Notes under the pieces: generated by a model
Seen by the model: the letters and a program-made list of their open reading frames with translations, nothing else
Database searches by the model: none
Told to the model about the DNA's origin: nothing
Part shown: one piece after another, positions 41,780 through 53,536 of the stretch
Position numbering within the stretch: position 1 is the first letter of the stretch
Layout: each line of letters opens with the position of its first letter
Assembly (NCBI GenBank): GCA_003133225.1
Contig: PKWL01000090.1
Location: 1-64,000, forward strand
Length of the DNA stretch: 64,000 bases
DNA from: Janthinobacterium sp.
GTDB taxonomy: Bacteria; Pseudomonadota; Gammaproteobacteria; Burkholderiales; Burkholderiaceae_D
Reading direction: 5' to 3'
Position numbers and translations under genes: made by a program

Positions 41780-42628
41780 CTAAATGCATTTTGAATCTCC
41801 TTGATTGGGCAGGACCAACGGTAGCAGAAGCGAGGACGTCACCAGTACATCGACACCCGCCGCCGGCATGATCGCCCGCGCCGCAATGTCTTTGCCAGCC
41901 CGCCACTCGGCCACCGCCCGGTGCTTGAACTCGCCACTGACCAGAAATACCACTTGCCGCGCACGACTCAGCCGCGCCGCACTCAAGGACACCCGCTGCG
42001 GCGGGGGTTTGGGTGCGTCCAACACCGCCAGCGTGGCAGGTGAATCGGGCGCCGTGCCCCAGTCATGACCTGGAAACAAGCTTGCGGTATGACCATCCTC
42101 ACCAAGCCCGAGCAGAACCAGATCAAAGTCGCCCACTGTTCGTAGTGTTTCGGCATAAATTCGAGCTGCTTGAAACGCGCCCAACTCTCCCGGTATCGTA
42201 TGCAACTGCAAAGGGGGAATGGGGACGCAATCGAGCCAAACCTCAGCCGCCATACGCGAGTTTCGATCTGAATCGTCTGACGGCAAGCAGCGCTCGTCGC
42301 CGAAATAAATGTGCCAGGCAGACCAGTCAGTTTGGGCTGCACCGAGCCCGTGATAAATTTCCCGCGGCGTATTTCCACCGGCGAGCACAAGATGGAATTG
42401 GCCACGTTCATGAATAGCCCGTGCCGCACTGGCAAGGATCATCTCAATCGCCATTTGCTGTAACGCCAGCGCATCGTCAACTGCATGCCAGCGACAAAGT
42501 TCCAATTGGATTTCTCCTTGTGTTGTTTGCCGCAAACCGCACGCCCGCAAGAAACTGCCACTCGGTAGCAACCACTTTGATGGTATCAGGCTCGCAGCCG
42601 TGGATTGCCCTTTAAGAGTGCCGTGCAA
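41780..42628 (-). CDS. pgl: 6-phosphogluconolactonase
   Basis: FHLVLAGGNTPREIYHGLG; WHIYFGDERCLPSDDSDRNSRM; FDLVLLGLGEDGHTASLFPGH; start uncertain. Confidence 0.93.
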   Translation of the reverse strand: MHGTLKGQSTAASLIPSKWLLPSGSFLRACGLRQTTQGEIQLELCRWHAVDDALALQQMAIEMILASAARAIHERGQFHLVLAGGNTPREIYHGLGAAQTDWSAWHIYFGDERCLPSDDSDRNSRMAAEVWLDCVPIPPLQLHTIPGELGAFQAARIYAETLRTVGDFDLVLLGLGEDGHTASLFPGHDWGTAPDSPATLAVLDAPKPPPQRVSLSAARLSRARQVVFLVSGEFKHRAVAEWRAGKDIAARAIMPAAGVDVLVTSSLLLPLVLPNQGDSKCI

Positions 42629-42657
42629 CGCGCATCGGCAGATGGAATGGCCGCCAC

Positions 42658-42752
42658 CACGCTGTTGGCGATGTGTCTTGCTTGATTCTATTGGCGGGTT
42701 GAATCAACGTCTGTGCGCTGGCGCACATGTCGGCTGTCGTTCGAGGCACGCC
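42658..42752. repeat. Dispersed ~95-bp promoter repeat copy 2
   Basis: Near-identical to 23562-23656, same orientation upstream of a minus-strand gene. Confidence 0.88.
42712..42727 (-). promoter_or_regulatory. CRP/FNR-like palindrome, pgl promoter
   Basis: minus TGTGC-GCCAGC-GCACA + GAC; -10-like TAGAAT (42690-42685) starts 29.5 nt from centre. Confidence 0.72.
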
Positions 42753-43179
42753 GGCTCGCACTCAGCGCGCAACGAGTCGCTCTGCGTTGCCGCTTATCGT
42801 CAGCAACGTGCCCAATGCTGACGGCCACGGCCTTGAAGACCTGACGTTCGTGGCCTCGACCAGACAAGCCAGAGCAGTCATTCAATCTTCGGGATCAAAT
42901 TTTCCAATTGGCGGTCAGCAACGCAGCGTTTCCAGCCGGTCATGTTGAATCCTTGGATGACTGGTCCGGAACAAGACCGGCCGTCGATTGGACACCGGCA
43001 GGGAGTCATCGACGCTGTGCTGACAAATATCAAGTTCTGTCAGCGAAATTTCGGCATTGTTCATCTTCGTCGCAAATGTTTGTTTTGCTCATCCAATGGG
43101 GGCATAATGATAGGCAAACTGCGGAGGTCTTTTTGAGTAGTCAGTATCAGTCCCCCCCCCGCACTCGGTCGGGAAGTCC

Positions 43180-44613
43180 GTGAGCGAGCCACAGACCCTG
43201 CGCGGTCGCGCCGAGGATGCCTACCGGGGTAGCGCCGCCGACGTGACGGGCCAACTCAGTGCCCTGACCCCCAATGCACTACGCCATATCGTGCATGAAC
43301 TGGGGGTGCATCAGATCGAGTTGGAGATGCAGAACGAAGAACTGCGTCGGACTCAGAATGAACTCGAAACCTCGCAGGCGCGCTATTTCGATTTCTATGA
43401 CATGGCTCCGGTGGGCTATTGCACCGTCAGCGGGTCCGGACAGATCGAGCAAGCCAATCTCACCGCTGCCGCGCTGTTTGGCATGGGCCGAGCATTGCTT
43501 GTCCGGCAAAAGATCACCCAGTTCATTCTCCCAGACGATCAGGCCATTTTCTACTTGATGCGCCAAAGAATCATTGAAACCCATGGGCCGCAGTCCTGCG
43601 AGTTGCGGTTCGTGAAACGGGATGGCACGAAATTCTGGGCACATCTGGACGCCCTTGCCGTCCCCGACCAAGGCGGTGCGCCTACCCTGCGCATCGTGAT
43701 GACCGACATCAACGAGCGCATGCTCGGAACCAAGGCGCTAGCCGCTGCCAACAAGGAGCTTGCCTATCAAGACGAAGAGAAAGGCAAACGGGCAGCAGAA
43801 CTGCTGGTTGCCAATGTTGAGCTTGCCTATCAAGGCGAAGAGAAAGGCAAACGGGCAGCAGAATTGCTGGTTGCCAACGTTGAGCTTGCCTATCAAGGCA
43901 AAGAGAAAGGCAAACGGGCAGCGGAACTGCTGGTTGCCAACGTTGAGCTTGCTTATCAAGGCAAAGAGAAAGGCAAACGGGCAGCGGAACTGCTGGTTGC
44001 CAATCAGGAGATTCAACGTTATATCGCCGAACTAGAAACCGCCTTTATGAGCACCGTGCAGGTAGTCACCACTCTGAGCGAAATGCGCGACCCATACACC
44101 ACTGGGCACGAGCGCAAGGTGGCTGAGCTTGCCGTGGCCATTGGTGCCGAACTCGGTTTTTCTGTGCACCAGCAAGAGGGGCTGCGCGTGGCCGGTTATC
44201 TGCATGACATCGGAAAAATCGCCATTCCCACTCAGTTTCTCGCCAAACCCGGCAAACTCAGTTGGATTGAACAGCGGCTGATTCAGGAACACGCTCAGGC
44301 AGGTTACGACGTGTTAAAGGACGTGAAGTTTCCGTGGCAGATCGCCGATGTCGTGCTGCAACATCACGAACGCATGGACGGCAGCGGCTATCCGCAGGGG
44401 TTGAAGGGGGAGGCCATCCTGCTGGAAGCGAGAATTCTGGCGGTGGCCGATGTGGTGGAGGCCATGTCTTCGCATCGGCCATACCGCCCGGCGCTAGGGA
44501 TTGAGGCAGCGTTGACCGAGATCGAGCGTGGGCGCGAAACCTTCTTTGACGCCAATGTCGTAGATGCCTGTTTGCGGCTGTTCCGCGAAAAGTGCTATGT
44601 GATTGCGGCGTAA
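43180..44613 (+). CDS. PAS - repeat helix - HD-GYP c-di-GMP phosphodiesterase
   Basis: PAS region, then HDIGK...HHERMDGSGYPQGLKGEAILLEARILAVADVVEAM. Confidence 0.92.
   Translation: MSEPQTLRGRAEDAYRGSAADVTGQLSALTPNALRHIVHELGVHQIELEMQNEELRRTQNELETSQARYFDFYDMAPVGYCTVSGSGQIEQANLTAAALFGMGRALLVRQKITQFILPDDQAIFYLMRQRIIETHGPQSCELRFVKRDGTKFWAHLDALAVPDQGGAPTLRIVMTDINERMLGTKALAAANKELAYQDEEKGKRAAELLVANVELAYQGEEKGKRAAELLVANVELAYQGKEKGKRAAELLVANVELAYQGKEKGKRAAELLVANQEIQRYIAELETAFMSTVQVVTTLSEMRDPYTTGHERKVAELAVAIGAELGFSVHQQEGLRVAGYLHDIGKIAIPTQFLAKPGKLSWIEQRLIQEHAQAGYDVLKDVKFPWQIADVVLQHHERMDGSGYPQGLKGEAILLEARILAVADVVEAMSSHRPYRPALGIEAALTEIERGRETFFDANVVDACLRLFREKCYVIAA
43756..44007 (+). repeat. Four tandem 63-bp repeats (21 aa each)
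   Basis: ELAYQ(D/G)(E/K)EKGKRAAELLVAN(V/Q) x4 inside the HD-GYP ORF. Confidence 0.95.
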
Positions 44614-44638
44614 AACGCTGTCTGAAAAAAGTATTCCA

Positions 44639-47377
44639 ATGAATGTTCACGCGGGAGGGCTTATGCTCAAAACCGGTTCTGGTGATGGCGCATGCGAAAA
44701 ACAGGGTGGCCCTGACGGCGTCGTGGAATTTAGGCGCCAAGAAACACTGCTCAAGACGGGCGCGTTGCAAGACGCGATTTTTAACAACGCCAACTTTTCG
44801 AGCATCGCCACCGACGCGAAGGGCGTCATTCAGATTTTCAACGTTGGCGCCGAGCGCATGCTGGGCTACACGGCCTTGGAGGTGATGAACAAGATCACGC
44901 CTGCCGACATTTCCGATCCGCAGGAAGTGATAGCGCGCGCCCAAGCACTGAGCCTCGAACTCGGCACCCCGATTACGCCGGGCTTCGAGGCATTGGTGTT
45001 CAAGGCCTCGCGCGGGATCGAGGACATCTATGAATTGACCTATATCCGCAAGGACGGCAGCCGGTTCCCGGCGGTGGTGTCGGTCACGGCACTGCGCGAC
45101 GCGCAGAACGCCATCATCGGCTATCTGCTACTCGGCACAGATAACATCACCCAGCGCAAGCGGACGGAGGAGTCGCTGCGCCTCCAAAGCGCCGCGCTAA
45201 ACGCCGCCGCTGATGCCATCGTCATCACCAACCGCGCGGGCGTCATCGAGTGGATCAATCCGGCATTCACTAAGATCACCGGGTATTCCACCGAAGAAGC
45301 CCTTGGCAAGCACCACCGGGACCTAGTCAACTCTGGCCAACATCCCCGGGCGTTTTTTAAAGAGTTGTGGAAGGCCATCCTCACCGGACGCATGTGGCGC
45401 GGCGAGGTCATCAATCGCCGGAAAGACGGGAGTCTGTATACCGAGGAGCAAGTCGTGACCCCGATCCTGAACGCAGCAGGCGTCATCACGCACTTCGTCG
45501 CGATTCAACAAGACGTAACCGAGCGCAAGGCAGCGGAAGCCAGCATCGCCTACCTCAACCGCGTCTATGCCATGCTCAGCGGCATCAATACCCTGATCGT
45601 GCGCGTGCGTGACCGCGACGAGCTGTTCAGCCACGCGTGCCGGATCGCAGTCGAAGAAGGCGGCTTCCGCGTGGCATGGGTGGGCATGATTGATCAGAAC
45701 ACGATGAAGATTGTCCCGGTCGCCTCGGCCGGCGTGGATGAGGAGACCCTGACCGCCCTTAAACATCGCTTTTCAACGACAAGCACTGAGCAACTGGGCG
45801 ATACCCTGTCCGGGCAAGCACTCAGGGACAAAAAACTCGTCGTGGCCAACGATTCGCAAAACGACTCCAGAGTTCTGTTCAGCAAAAAACACGCGGAGCA
45901 AGAAATCCGCTCGGTAGCCTGTTTTCCGCTGATAGTCTCGGATAAAGCAGTAGGCGTGCTCGCGCTGTATGCCGACGAGATTGAATTCTTCCAGGAACAG
46001 GAGATGAAGCTGTTGACCGAACTGGTCGGCGATATCGCGTTCGCGATTGATCACCTCGACAAACAGGAGCGGCTCGATTACCTCGCATACTACGATGTGC
46101 TGACCGGACTCGCCAACCACACTCTGTTTCTCGAGCGGGTGGCGCAGTACATGCGCAGCGCCGCCAACGGTGGGCACAAGCTTGCCGTTGCCTTGATCGA
46201 TCTGGAGCGGTTCAAGAACATCAACGACAGCCTCGGCCAGCCGACTGGCGACGAGCTCTTGCGGCAGGTGACGCAGTGGCTGACAGGCATCACAGGAGAC
46301 GCCAGCCTGTTGGCGCGAGTGGGTGCGGACCACTTTGCCGGGGTGTTGCCGCAAGTAAAGCAGGAAGGCGACGTGGCGCGGCTGCTCGAGAAAACGATTG
46401 AAGCTTTTCAGAATCATCCATTCCACCTGAATGACTCCGTGTACCGCATCGCCGCCAAGGTCGGCGTAGCAGTATTTCCAGATGACGGCACCGACGCCGA
46501 GACCTTGTTCAGGAACGCCGAGGCCGCCCTCAAAAAAGCCAAGGCGAGCGGCGAGCGCTACCTGTTTTACACCCAGAAAATGACTGAAAAAGTGGCTGGC
46601 AAACTGACCCTGGAAAACCAGTTGCGCCAGGCGATCGACAAGGGAGAATTCGTGCTCCACTACCAGCCCAAGGTGAACCTCGCGAGCGGCAAGATGACCA
46701 GCGCCGAGGCGCTGATCCGCTGGAATGATCCGCGCACCGGCCTGGTGCCGCCGGGGCGCTTCATCCCGATCCTGGAAGAAACCGGAATGATCTACGAGGT
46801 CGGGCGCTGGGCGCTGCACCAAGCCATCAAAGACTACCTGCGCTGGCGCAGCATGGGCCTGCCAGCCGTGCGCATTGCCGTCAACGTGTCACCGCTGCAA
46901 CTGCGCCATCGCGGTTTCATCGACGAGATCAAACAGACGATCAGAATGGACGCACAGGTAGCGGCCGGGCTGGAACTCGAAATCACCGAAAGCTTGCTGA
47001 TGGAGAACGTCAAGCACAGTATCACCAGCCTGCAAGCGATTCACGCCATGGGCATCAGCATCGCCATCGACGACTTCGGCACCGGCTTCTCATCTCTGAG
47101 CTACCTGTCAAAATTCCCGGCGGACACACTCAAGATCGACATTTCGTTCGTGAACGACATGACGGTCTCGCCACAAGGGCTGGCACTGGTCTCCACCATC
47201 ATCGGCTTGGCCCATGCGCTCAAGCTCAAGGTGGTGGCCGAGGGTGTCGAAACCGAGGAGCAACAACGTCTGCTGCACTTGCTGGGCTGCGACGAAATGC
47301 AGGGCTTTTTATTCAGCAAACCGGTGCCGGCCGAAATATTCGAGGCCAAATTCCTGGCTCCGCCTCCCGCCGAGTGA
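44639..47377 (+). CDS. PAS-PAS-GAF-GGDEF(degenerate)-EAL protein
   Basis: RVGADHFAGVLP in place of GGDEF; EALIRWNDPRTGLVPPGRFIPILEETG; IDDFGTGFSSLSYL. Confidence 0.92.
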   Translation: MNVHAGGLMLKTGSGDGACEKQGGPDGVVEFRRQETLLKTGALQDAIFNNANFSSIATDAKGVIQIFNVGAERMLGYTALEVMNKITPADISDPQEVIARAQALSLELGTPITPGFEALVFKASRGIEDIYELTYIRKDGSRFPAVVSVTALRDAQNAIIGYLLLGTDNITQRKRTEESLRLQSAALNAAADAIVITNRAGVIEWINPAFTKITGYSTEEALGKHHRDLVNSGQHPRAFFKELWKAILTGRMWRGEVINRRKDGSLYTEEQVVTPILNAAGVITHFVAIQQDVTERKAAEASIAYLNRVYAMLSGINTLIVRVRDRDELFSHACRIAVEEGGFRVAWVGMIDQNTMKIVPVASAGVDEETLTALKHRFSTTSTEQLGDTLSGQALRDKKLVVANDSQNDSRVLFSKKHAEQEIRSVACFPLIVSDKAVGVLALYADEIEFFQEQEMKLLTELVGDIAFAIDHLDKQERLDYLAYYDVLTGLANHTLFLERVAQYMRSAANGGHKLAVALIDLERFKNINDSLGQPTGDELLRQVTQWLTGITGDASLLARVGADHFAGVLPQVKQEGDVARLLEKTIEAFQNHPFHLNDSVYRIAAKVGVAVFPDDGTDAETLFRNAEAALKKAKASGERYLFYTQKMTEKVAGKLTLENQLRQAIDKGEFVLHYQPKVNLASGKMTSAEALIRWNDPRTGLVPPGRFIPILEETGMIYEVGRWALHQAIKDYLRWRSMGLPAVRIAVNVSPLQLRHRGFIDEIKQTIRMDAQVAAGLELEITESLLMENVKHSITSLQAIHAMGISIAIDDFGTGFSSLSYLSKFPADTLKIDISFVNDMTVSPQGLALVSTIIGLAHALKLKVVAEGVETEEQQRLLHLLGCDEMQGFLFSKPVPAEIFEAKFLAPPPAE

Positions 47378-49539
47378 CGAATCATAATGATGACGCCGAT
47401 CATGGGCGACTTGCCCACCAAACGCGCCGGCCTTTCCCGACTGGCGAAATCAATATGGGTTATGCCGTCATGCAGGCGTGTGAAGGCGGTGAGGCAGTCG
47501 AATTGCACGGGCGCGAGCGACCGGCAAGCGTGATGCTGAAATCCAGTTGGCCCAGGAAAACATGGCCCGCCTGGGCGGTGCTCGGCGTTGGATTGTTAGC
47601 CACTGTTTTCGCCAGTCTTTTGGTCAAGCAGCGGGTCGAACTAGATGCGGTGAGGCAGTTTGCCTTTGCCTCCGATCAGGTTACCCTCAAAATCCAGGAC
47701 CGCCTTGGCGCCTATGCGCTGATCCTTCGGGGCGCCGCCGCCCTTTTTGCAGCGTCGAACGCTGTTGATCGTCAACAGTGGCGAGCCTACGTCGAGACAC
47801 TGCGACCAGATGGGAGTGTTCCCGGCGTGCAGGGGATCGGGTTTGCACAACTTATTCCAGCGGATGAGCTTGCCGCCCACATCGCCCGTATTCGCAGCGA
47901 AGGATTTCCCGAATACACCATACGCCCATCCGGCGAGCGCGCCATCTACACGTCGATCATCTACCTCGAACCCTTCCGCGGCCGCAACGTGCGCGCCTTT
48001 GGTTTCGATATGTTATCCGAGCCGGTCAGGCGAACCGCCATGGAACAGGCGCGTGATACCGGAGAGGCGTCGCTGTCCGGCAAGGTCGAACTGGTGCAGG
48101 AGACCGGCACTGAAGTCCAGGCAGGGACCCTTATGTATGTACCCGTCTATCGCAATGGCATGCCGAGGGACACGCTCGGGCAGAGACAGGCTGCGCTGAT
48201 CGGTTGGGCCTATAGCCCATACCGCATGAATGATCTCATGGCCGGCATTCTTCAAGACTGGGAGAGCCACGAAGGCAGAACCGTTGACCTGCACATCTAC
48301 GATGGTCTTCAGGCAACGCCTGCCAGCCTGCTGATCGGCAGCAACGCTGCCCATACCCCCGGGTTGCATTCGCTGTTCTATCAGCAGCGGACGATCGACT
48401 TCAATGGCCATCAGTGGCTGCTGGTGTTTGATCACATCTCAATACCATCAGGCATCAGTTACGCAACTGCATGGTCAGCCCTGACCGGCGGCCTGGCGCT
48501 CAGCGGCTTGCTGTTCGGGTTGATGTTATCGCTGATCAACGAGCGATCCAATGCCGCGCGCATCTCCAAGCTCATCGACGAGAACATGCGTCGCGAAGAA
48601 TTGCTGAAGGAAAGCGAATACCGTTGGAAATTCGCCATCGAAGGTTCGCGTGACGGCGTATGGGATTGGAACATTCAGACCGATGAAGCAAAGTATTCCA
48701 AACGCTGGAAGGAGATGCTGGGGTATGCCGGAGACGACATCCTGCCTACCAACGAAGAATGGGTAAATCGTATTTATCCTGATGATCAGTCGTATGTTGC
48801 AGGAGCAATGCAAGCTTACTTGGATGGCAAGACGGAATTTTATGTCGTTGAATACCGCATCAGATGCAAGGATGGAAGCTATAAGTGGATTCTTGGTCGC
48901 GGTATGGTGGTAAGTCGCAGCGAGGACGGCAAACCCTTGCGCATGATCGGCACGCACTCCGACATCACCGAGCGCAAGCAGATGGAAGACCAAGTGCGTC
49001 AACTGGCGTTCTATGACACGCTTACTGAACTGCCGAACCGTCGTCTGCTCGACGACCGATTGAGCCAAACCATGGCCACCACTAAGCGCAGTGGTTGCTA
49101 TGGCGCGGTGATGTTCCTGGATCTGGACAATTTCAAGCCGTTGAATGACACGCATGGCCATGAAGTTGGCGATTTATTGTTGATTGAGGCGGCGACTCGA
49201 CTGAAAAGTTGTGTGCGCGAGACGGACACTGTGGCGCGTTTCGGCGGCGATGAGTTTGTGGTGCTGCTGAGCGATTTGAATGCCGATAAAACAGAGTCGA
49301 CATCACAAGCCGGGATGGTTGCTGAAAAAATCCGTTTCACGTTATCGGCACCCTATCTGCTGACAATCAAGCACGAGGGGAAAGCCGATACGACGGTCGA
49401 ACATCACTGCACCGCAAGTATCGGCGTGGCGTTGTTTATCAATCATGAAGCCAGCCAGGACGACATCTTCAACTGGGCTGATACGGCAATGTATCAAGCC
49501 AAAAAGGCAGGGCGCAATTTGGTTCAGTTTTATGAATAA
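47374..49539 (+). CDS. CHASE-PAS-GGDEF diguanylate cyclase
   Basis: CHASE: GVQGIGFAQLIP...GRNVRAFGFDMLSEPVRRTAMEQARDTGEASLSGKVELVQE; ARFGGDEFVVLLSDL. Confidence 0.93.
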   Translation: MTNHNDDADHGRLAHQTRRPFPTGEINMGYAVMQACEGGEAVELHGRERPASVMLKSSWPRKTWPAWAVLGVGLLATVFASLLVKQRVELDAVRQFAFASDQVTLKIQDRLGAYALILRGAAALFAASNAVDRQQWRAYVETLRPDGSVPGVQGIGFAQLIPADELAAHIARIRSEGFPEYTIRPSGERAIYTSIIYLEPFRGRNVRAFGFDMLSEPVRRTAMEQARDTGEASLSGKVELVQETGTEVQAGTLMYVPVYRNGMPRDTLGQRQAALIGWAYSPYRMNDLMAGILQDWESHEGRTVDLHIYDGLQATPASLLIGSNAAHTPGLHSLFYQQRTIDFNGHQWLLVFDHISIPSGISYATAWSALTGGLALSGLLFGLMLSLINERSNAARISKLIDENMRREELLKESEYRWKFAIEGSRDGVWDWNIQTDEAKYSKRWKEMLGYAGDDILPTNEEWVNRIYPDDQSYVAGAMQAYLDGKTEFYVVEYRIRCKDGSYKWILGRGMVVSRSEDGKPLRMIGTHSDITERKQMEDQVRQLAFYDTLTELPNRRLLDDRLSQTMATTKRSGCYGAVMFLDLDNFKPLNDTHGHEVGDLLLIEAATRLKSCVRETDTVARFGGDEFVVLLSDLNADKTESTSQAGMVAEKIRFTLSAPYLLTIKHEGKADTTVEHHCTASIGVALFINHEASQDDIFNWADTAMYQAKKAGRNLVQFYE

Positions 49540-49618
49540 AACTCTGCGCGTGTTGATGGTTGAAGATTCGGAAGATGATGCCACCCTCTTGGTACACGCC
49601 TTGCGCGAAGGAGGCTAG
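49532..49618 (+). pseudogene. Response-regulator receiver-domain remnant
   Basis: MNKTLRVLMVEDSEDDATLLVHALREGG* = first 28 aa of a REC domain. Confidence 0.7.
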
Positions 49619-49653
49619 AAGAGTGGGCAACTTGGGTATGTCGGCTGGCCCTC

Positions 49654-49669
49654 TGTTGGCCACCGCACA
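49654..49669 (+). promoter_or_regulatory. CRP/FNR-like site, DUF1840/N-ATPase operon promoter
   Basis: TGTTGGCCACCGCACA + GAT; -10-like TATCGT 49691-49696, 29.5 nt from centre. Confidence 0.5.
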
Positions 49670-49802
49670 GATCGAAGGACTCGCCGAGCGTATCGTTGAA
49701 CTTCAAAGATACCGTCGGGCCGTGCTGGGTTTTACCATTCATTGGAGCCAGCAGGCTTGGGTCATTGTGTGAAAACTTTAAACCATAAACGAAGGGTCCA
49801 TC

Positions 49803-51933
<2,131 letters not shown>

Positions 51934-51941
<8 letters not shown>

Positions 51942-52266
51942 ACCCAAGAAAATCTCAAAACCCCAACCTGACTTGGCCAGGCAGGTCGGCATCAAAGCGG
52001 GGCGCAAGCTCAAGGCACAGCGCAATGCCGCGCCCGGCGTGTGGTTTGGTCTGGGGATGATGGGGGTGATCGGCTGGTCGGTAACGGTGCCGACCTTGCT
52101 GGGCGCGGCGCTTGGTCTTTGGCTGGATCAGCGCTATCCAGGCGGCCGCTCCTGGACGCTGGCTCTGTTGGTGGCTGGGCTGACACTGGGCTGTTTGAAC
52201 GCCTGGCATTGGGTGAGCAAGGAAGATCAGGCCATGCGCGATGAACAGGAGAATGACGATGAATGA
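51934..52266 (+). CDS. atpQ: AtpQ (AtpI-like) N-ATPase protein
   Basis: Two-TM, position 3 in operon. Confidence 0.85.
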
Positions 52267-52540
52267 CATGTTGCCCCTGGTGCTGGCCTGGGCCACGGGC
52301 GGCGTGCTCGGCGCGTTTTTTTTCGGTGGCCTGTGGTGGACGGTGCGCAAGGCGCTGGCCTCCAACCAGCCAGCCTTTTGGCTGTTGACCAGTGGGCTGC
52401 TGCGCATGGGGTTGACGCTGGCCGGGTTTTATATTGCGGCGGGTGGCAATTGGCAACGCTGGTTGGCGTGCCTGCTGGGTTTTGTCATGGCGCGCCAGAT
52501 CGTGACACGGCTGACACAGGAGGTTCGCCATGCGCCTTAG
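52259..52540 (+). CDS. atpR: AtpR N-ATPase-specific membrane subunit
   Basis: MNDMLPLVLAWATGGVLGAFFFGGLWWTV; position 4, three TM. Confidence 0.88.
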   Translation: MNDMLPLVLAWATGGVLGAFFFGGLWWTVRKALASNQPAFWLLTSGLLRMGLTLAGFYIAAGGNWQRWLACLLGFVMARQIVTRLTQEVRHAP

Positions 52541-53225
52541 CCCCGACGAGATGATCTTCTGGCAACACGGGTTTTTCAAACTCAACGGCACCATCGTTTT
52601 CACGTGGGGCTTGATGCTGTTTCTGGCCGTTGGCTCCAAACTCATCACGCGCAAACTTTCCACCGATCTCACGCGCTCGCGCTGGCAAAACCTGCTCGAG
52701 ATCGTCGTCACCGGTATCGAACAGCAAATAAAAGAGGTCGGCCTGAGCCAGCCGCGCAAATACATGGGCTTTTTAGGCACGCTCTTCCTGTTCGTTGCCA
52801 CCGCCAGCCTGGGCACCGTGATTCCCGGTTTTGAGCCGCCGACCGGCTCACTCTCAACCACGGCGGCACTCGCACTGTGTGTGATGGTGGCGGTGCCACT
52901 GTTTGGCATTGAGCGCCAAGGCATGAAGGCATACCTCAAGTCTTACCTTGAGCCGACCGTCATCATGCTGCCGTTCAACATCATCAGTGAAGTGTCGCGC
53001 ACACTGGCTTTGGCCGTGCGCCTGTTCGGCAACATGATGAGCGGGGTCATGATCATCGGCATTCTCGTGACGATTACGCCCTTTATCTTTCCGATTGTCA
53101 TGACGGTACTAGGCCTGCTCACCGGCATGGTGCAAGCCTATATTTTCAGCATTCTGGCGGCGGTCTACATCGCCGCCGCCACGCGCGTGCGCAAGGCCAA
53201 GCCCAAGCCAGCGCCCGACATTTGA
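52530..53225 (+). CDS. atpB: N-type ATPase subunit a
   Basis: NIISEVSRTLALAVRLFGNMMSG. Confidence 0.95.
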   Translation: MRLSPDEMIFWQHGFFKLNGTIVFTWGLMLFLAVGSKLITRKLSTDLTRSRWQNLLEIVVTGIEQQIKEVGLSQPRKYMGFLGTLFLFVATASLGTVIPGFEPPTGSLSTTAALALCVMVAVPLFGIERQGMKAYLKSYLEPTVIMLPFNIISEVSRTLALAVRLFGNMMSGVMIIGILVTITPFIFPIVMTVLGLLTGMVQAYIFSILAAVYIAAATRVRKAKPKPAPDI

Positions 53226-53251
53226 ACCTCAACTTCTTCAAAGGATTCGCT

Positions 53252-53533
53252 ATGGACAGCTTGACCATCATCGCAGTGGCATCCATCGTCATCGCTGGTA
53301 TCACCACCAGTTTCGGCTGTATGGGGCCTGCTTTTGCCGAAGGGCGAGCCGTCGCGACGGCGCTCACGGCGCTGGCGCAGCAGCCCGATGCCTCGGCCAC
53401 CATCACCCGCACCCTGTTCGTCGGTCTCGCCATGATCGAATCCACCGCCATTTATTGCTTTGTGGTCTCGATGATCCTGATTTTTGCCAACCCGTTCTGG
53501 AATCACGTCATTACCCAGGTCGCCGGGAAGTAA
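53252..53533 (+). CDS. atpE: N-type ATPase subunit c
   Basis: GCMGPAFAEGRAVATALTALAQQPDASATITRTLFVGLAMIESTAIYCFVVSMIL. Confidence 0.95.
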   Translation: MDSLTIIAVASIVIAGITTSFGCMGPAFAEGRAVATALTALAQQPDASATITRTLFVGLAMIESTAIYCFVVSMILIFANPFWNHVITQVAGK

Positions 53534-53536
53534 GCC

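Noticed and set aside
43756-44007. CRISPR-like array
   Set aside because: Contiguous 63-bp tandem repeats in frame, no spacers, no cas genes
43738-44016. Repetitive - strand ORF MNLLIGNQQFRCPFAFLFAL...
   Set aside because: Reverse complement of the 63-bp coding repeats in the HD-GYP gene
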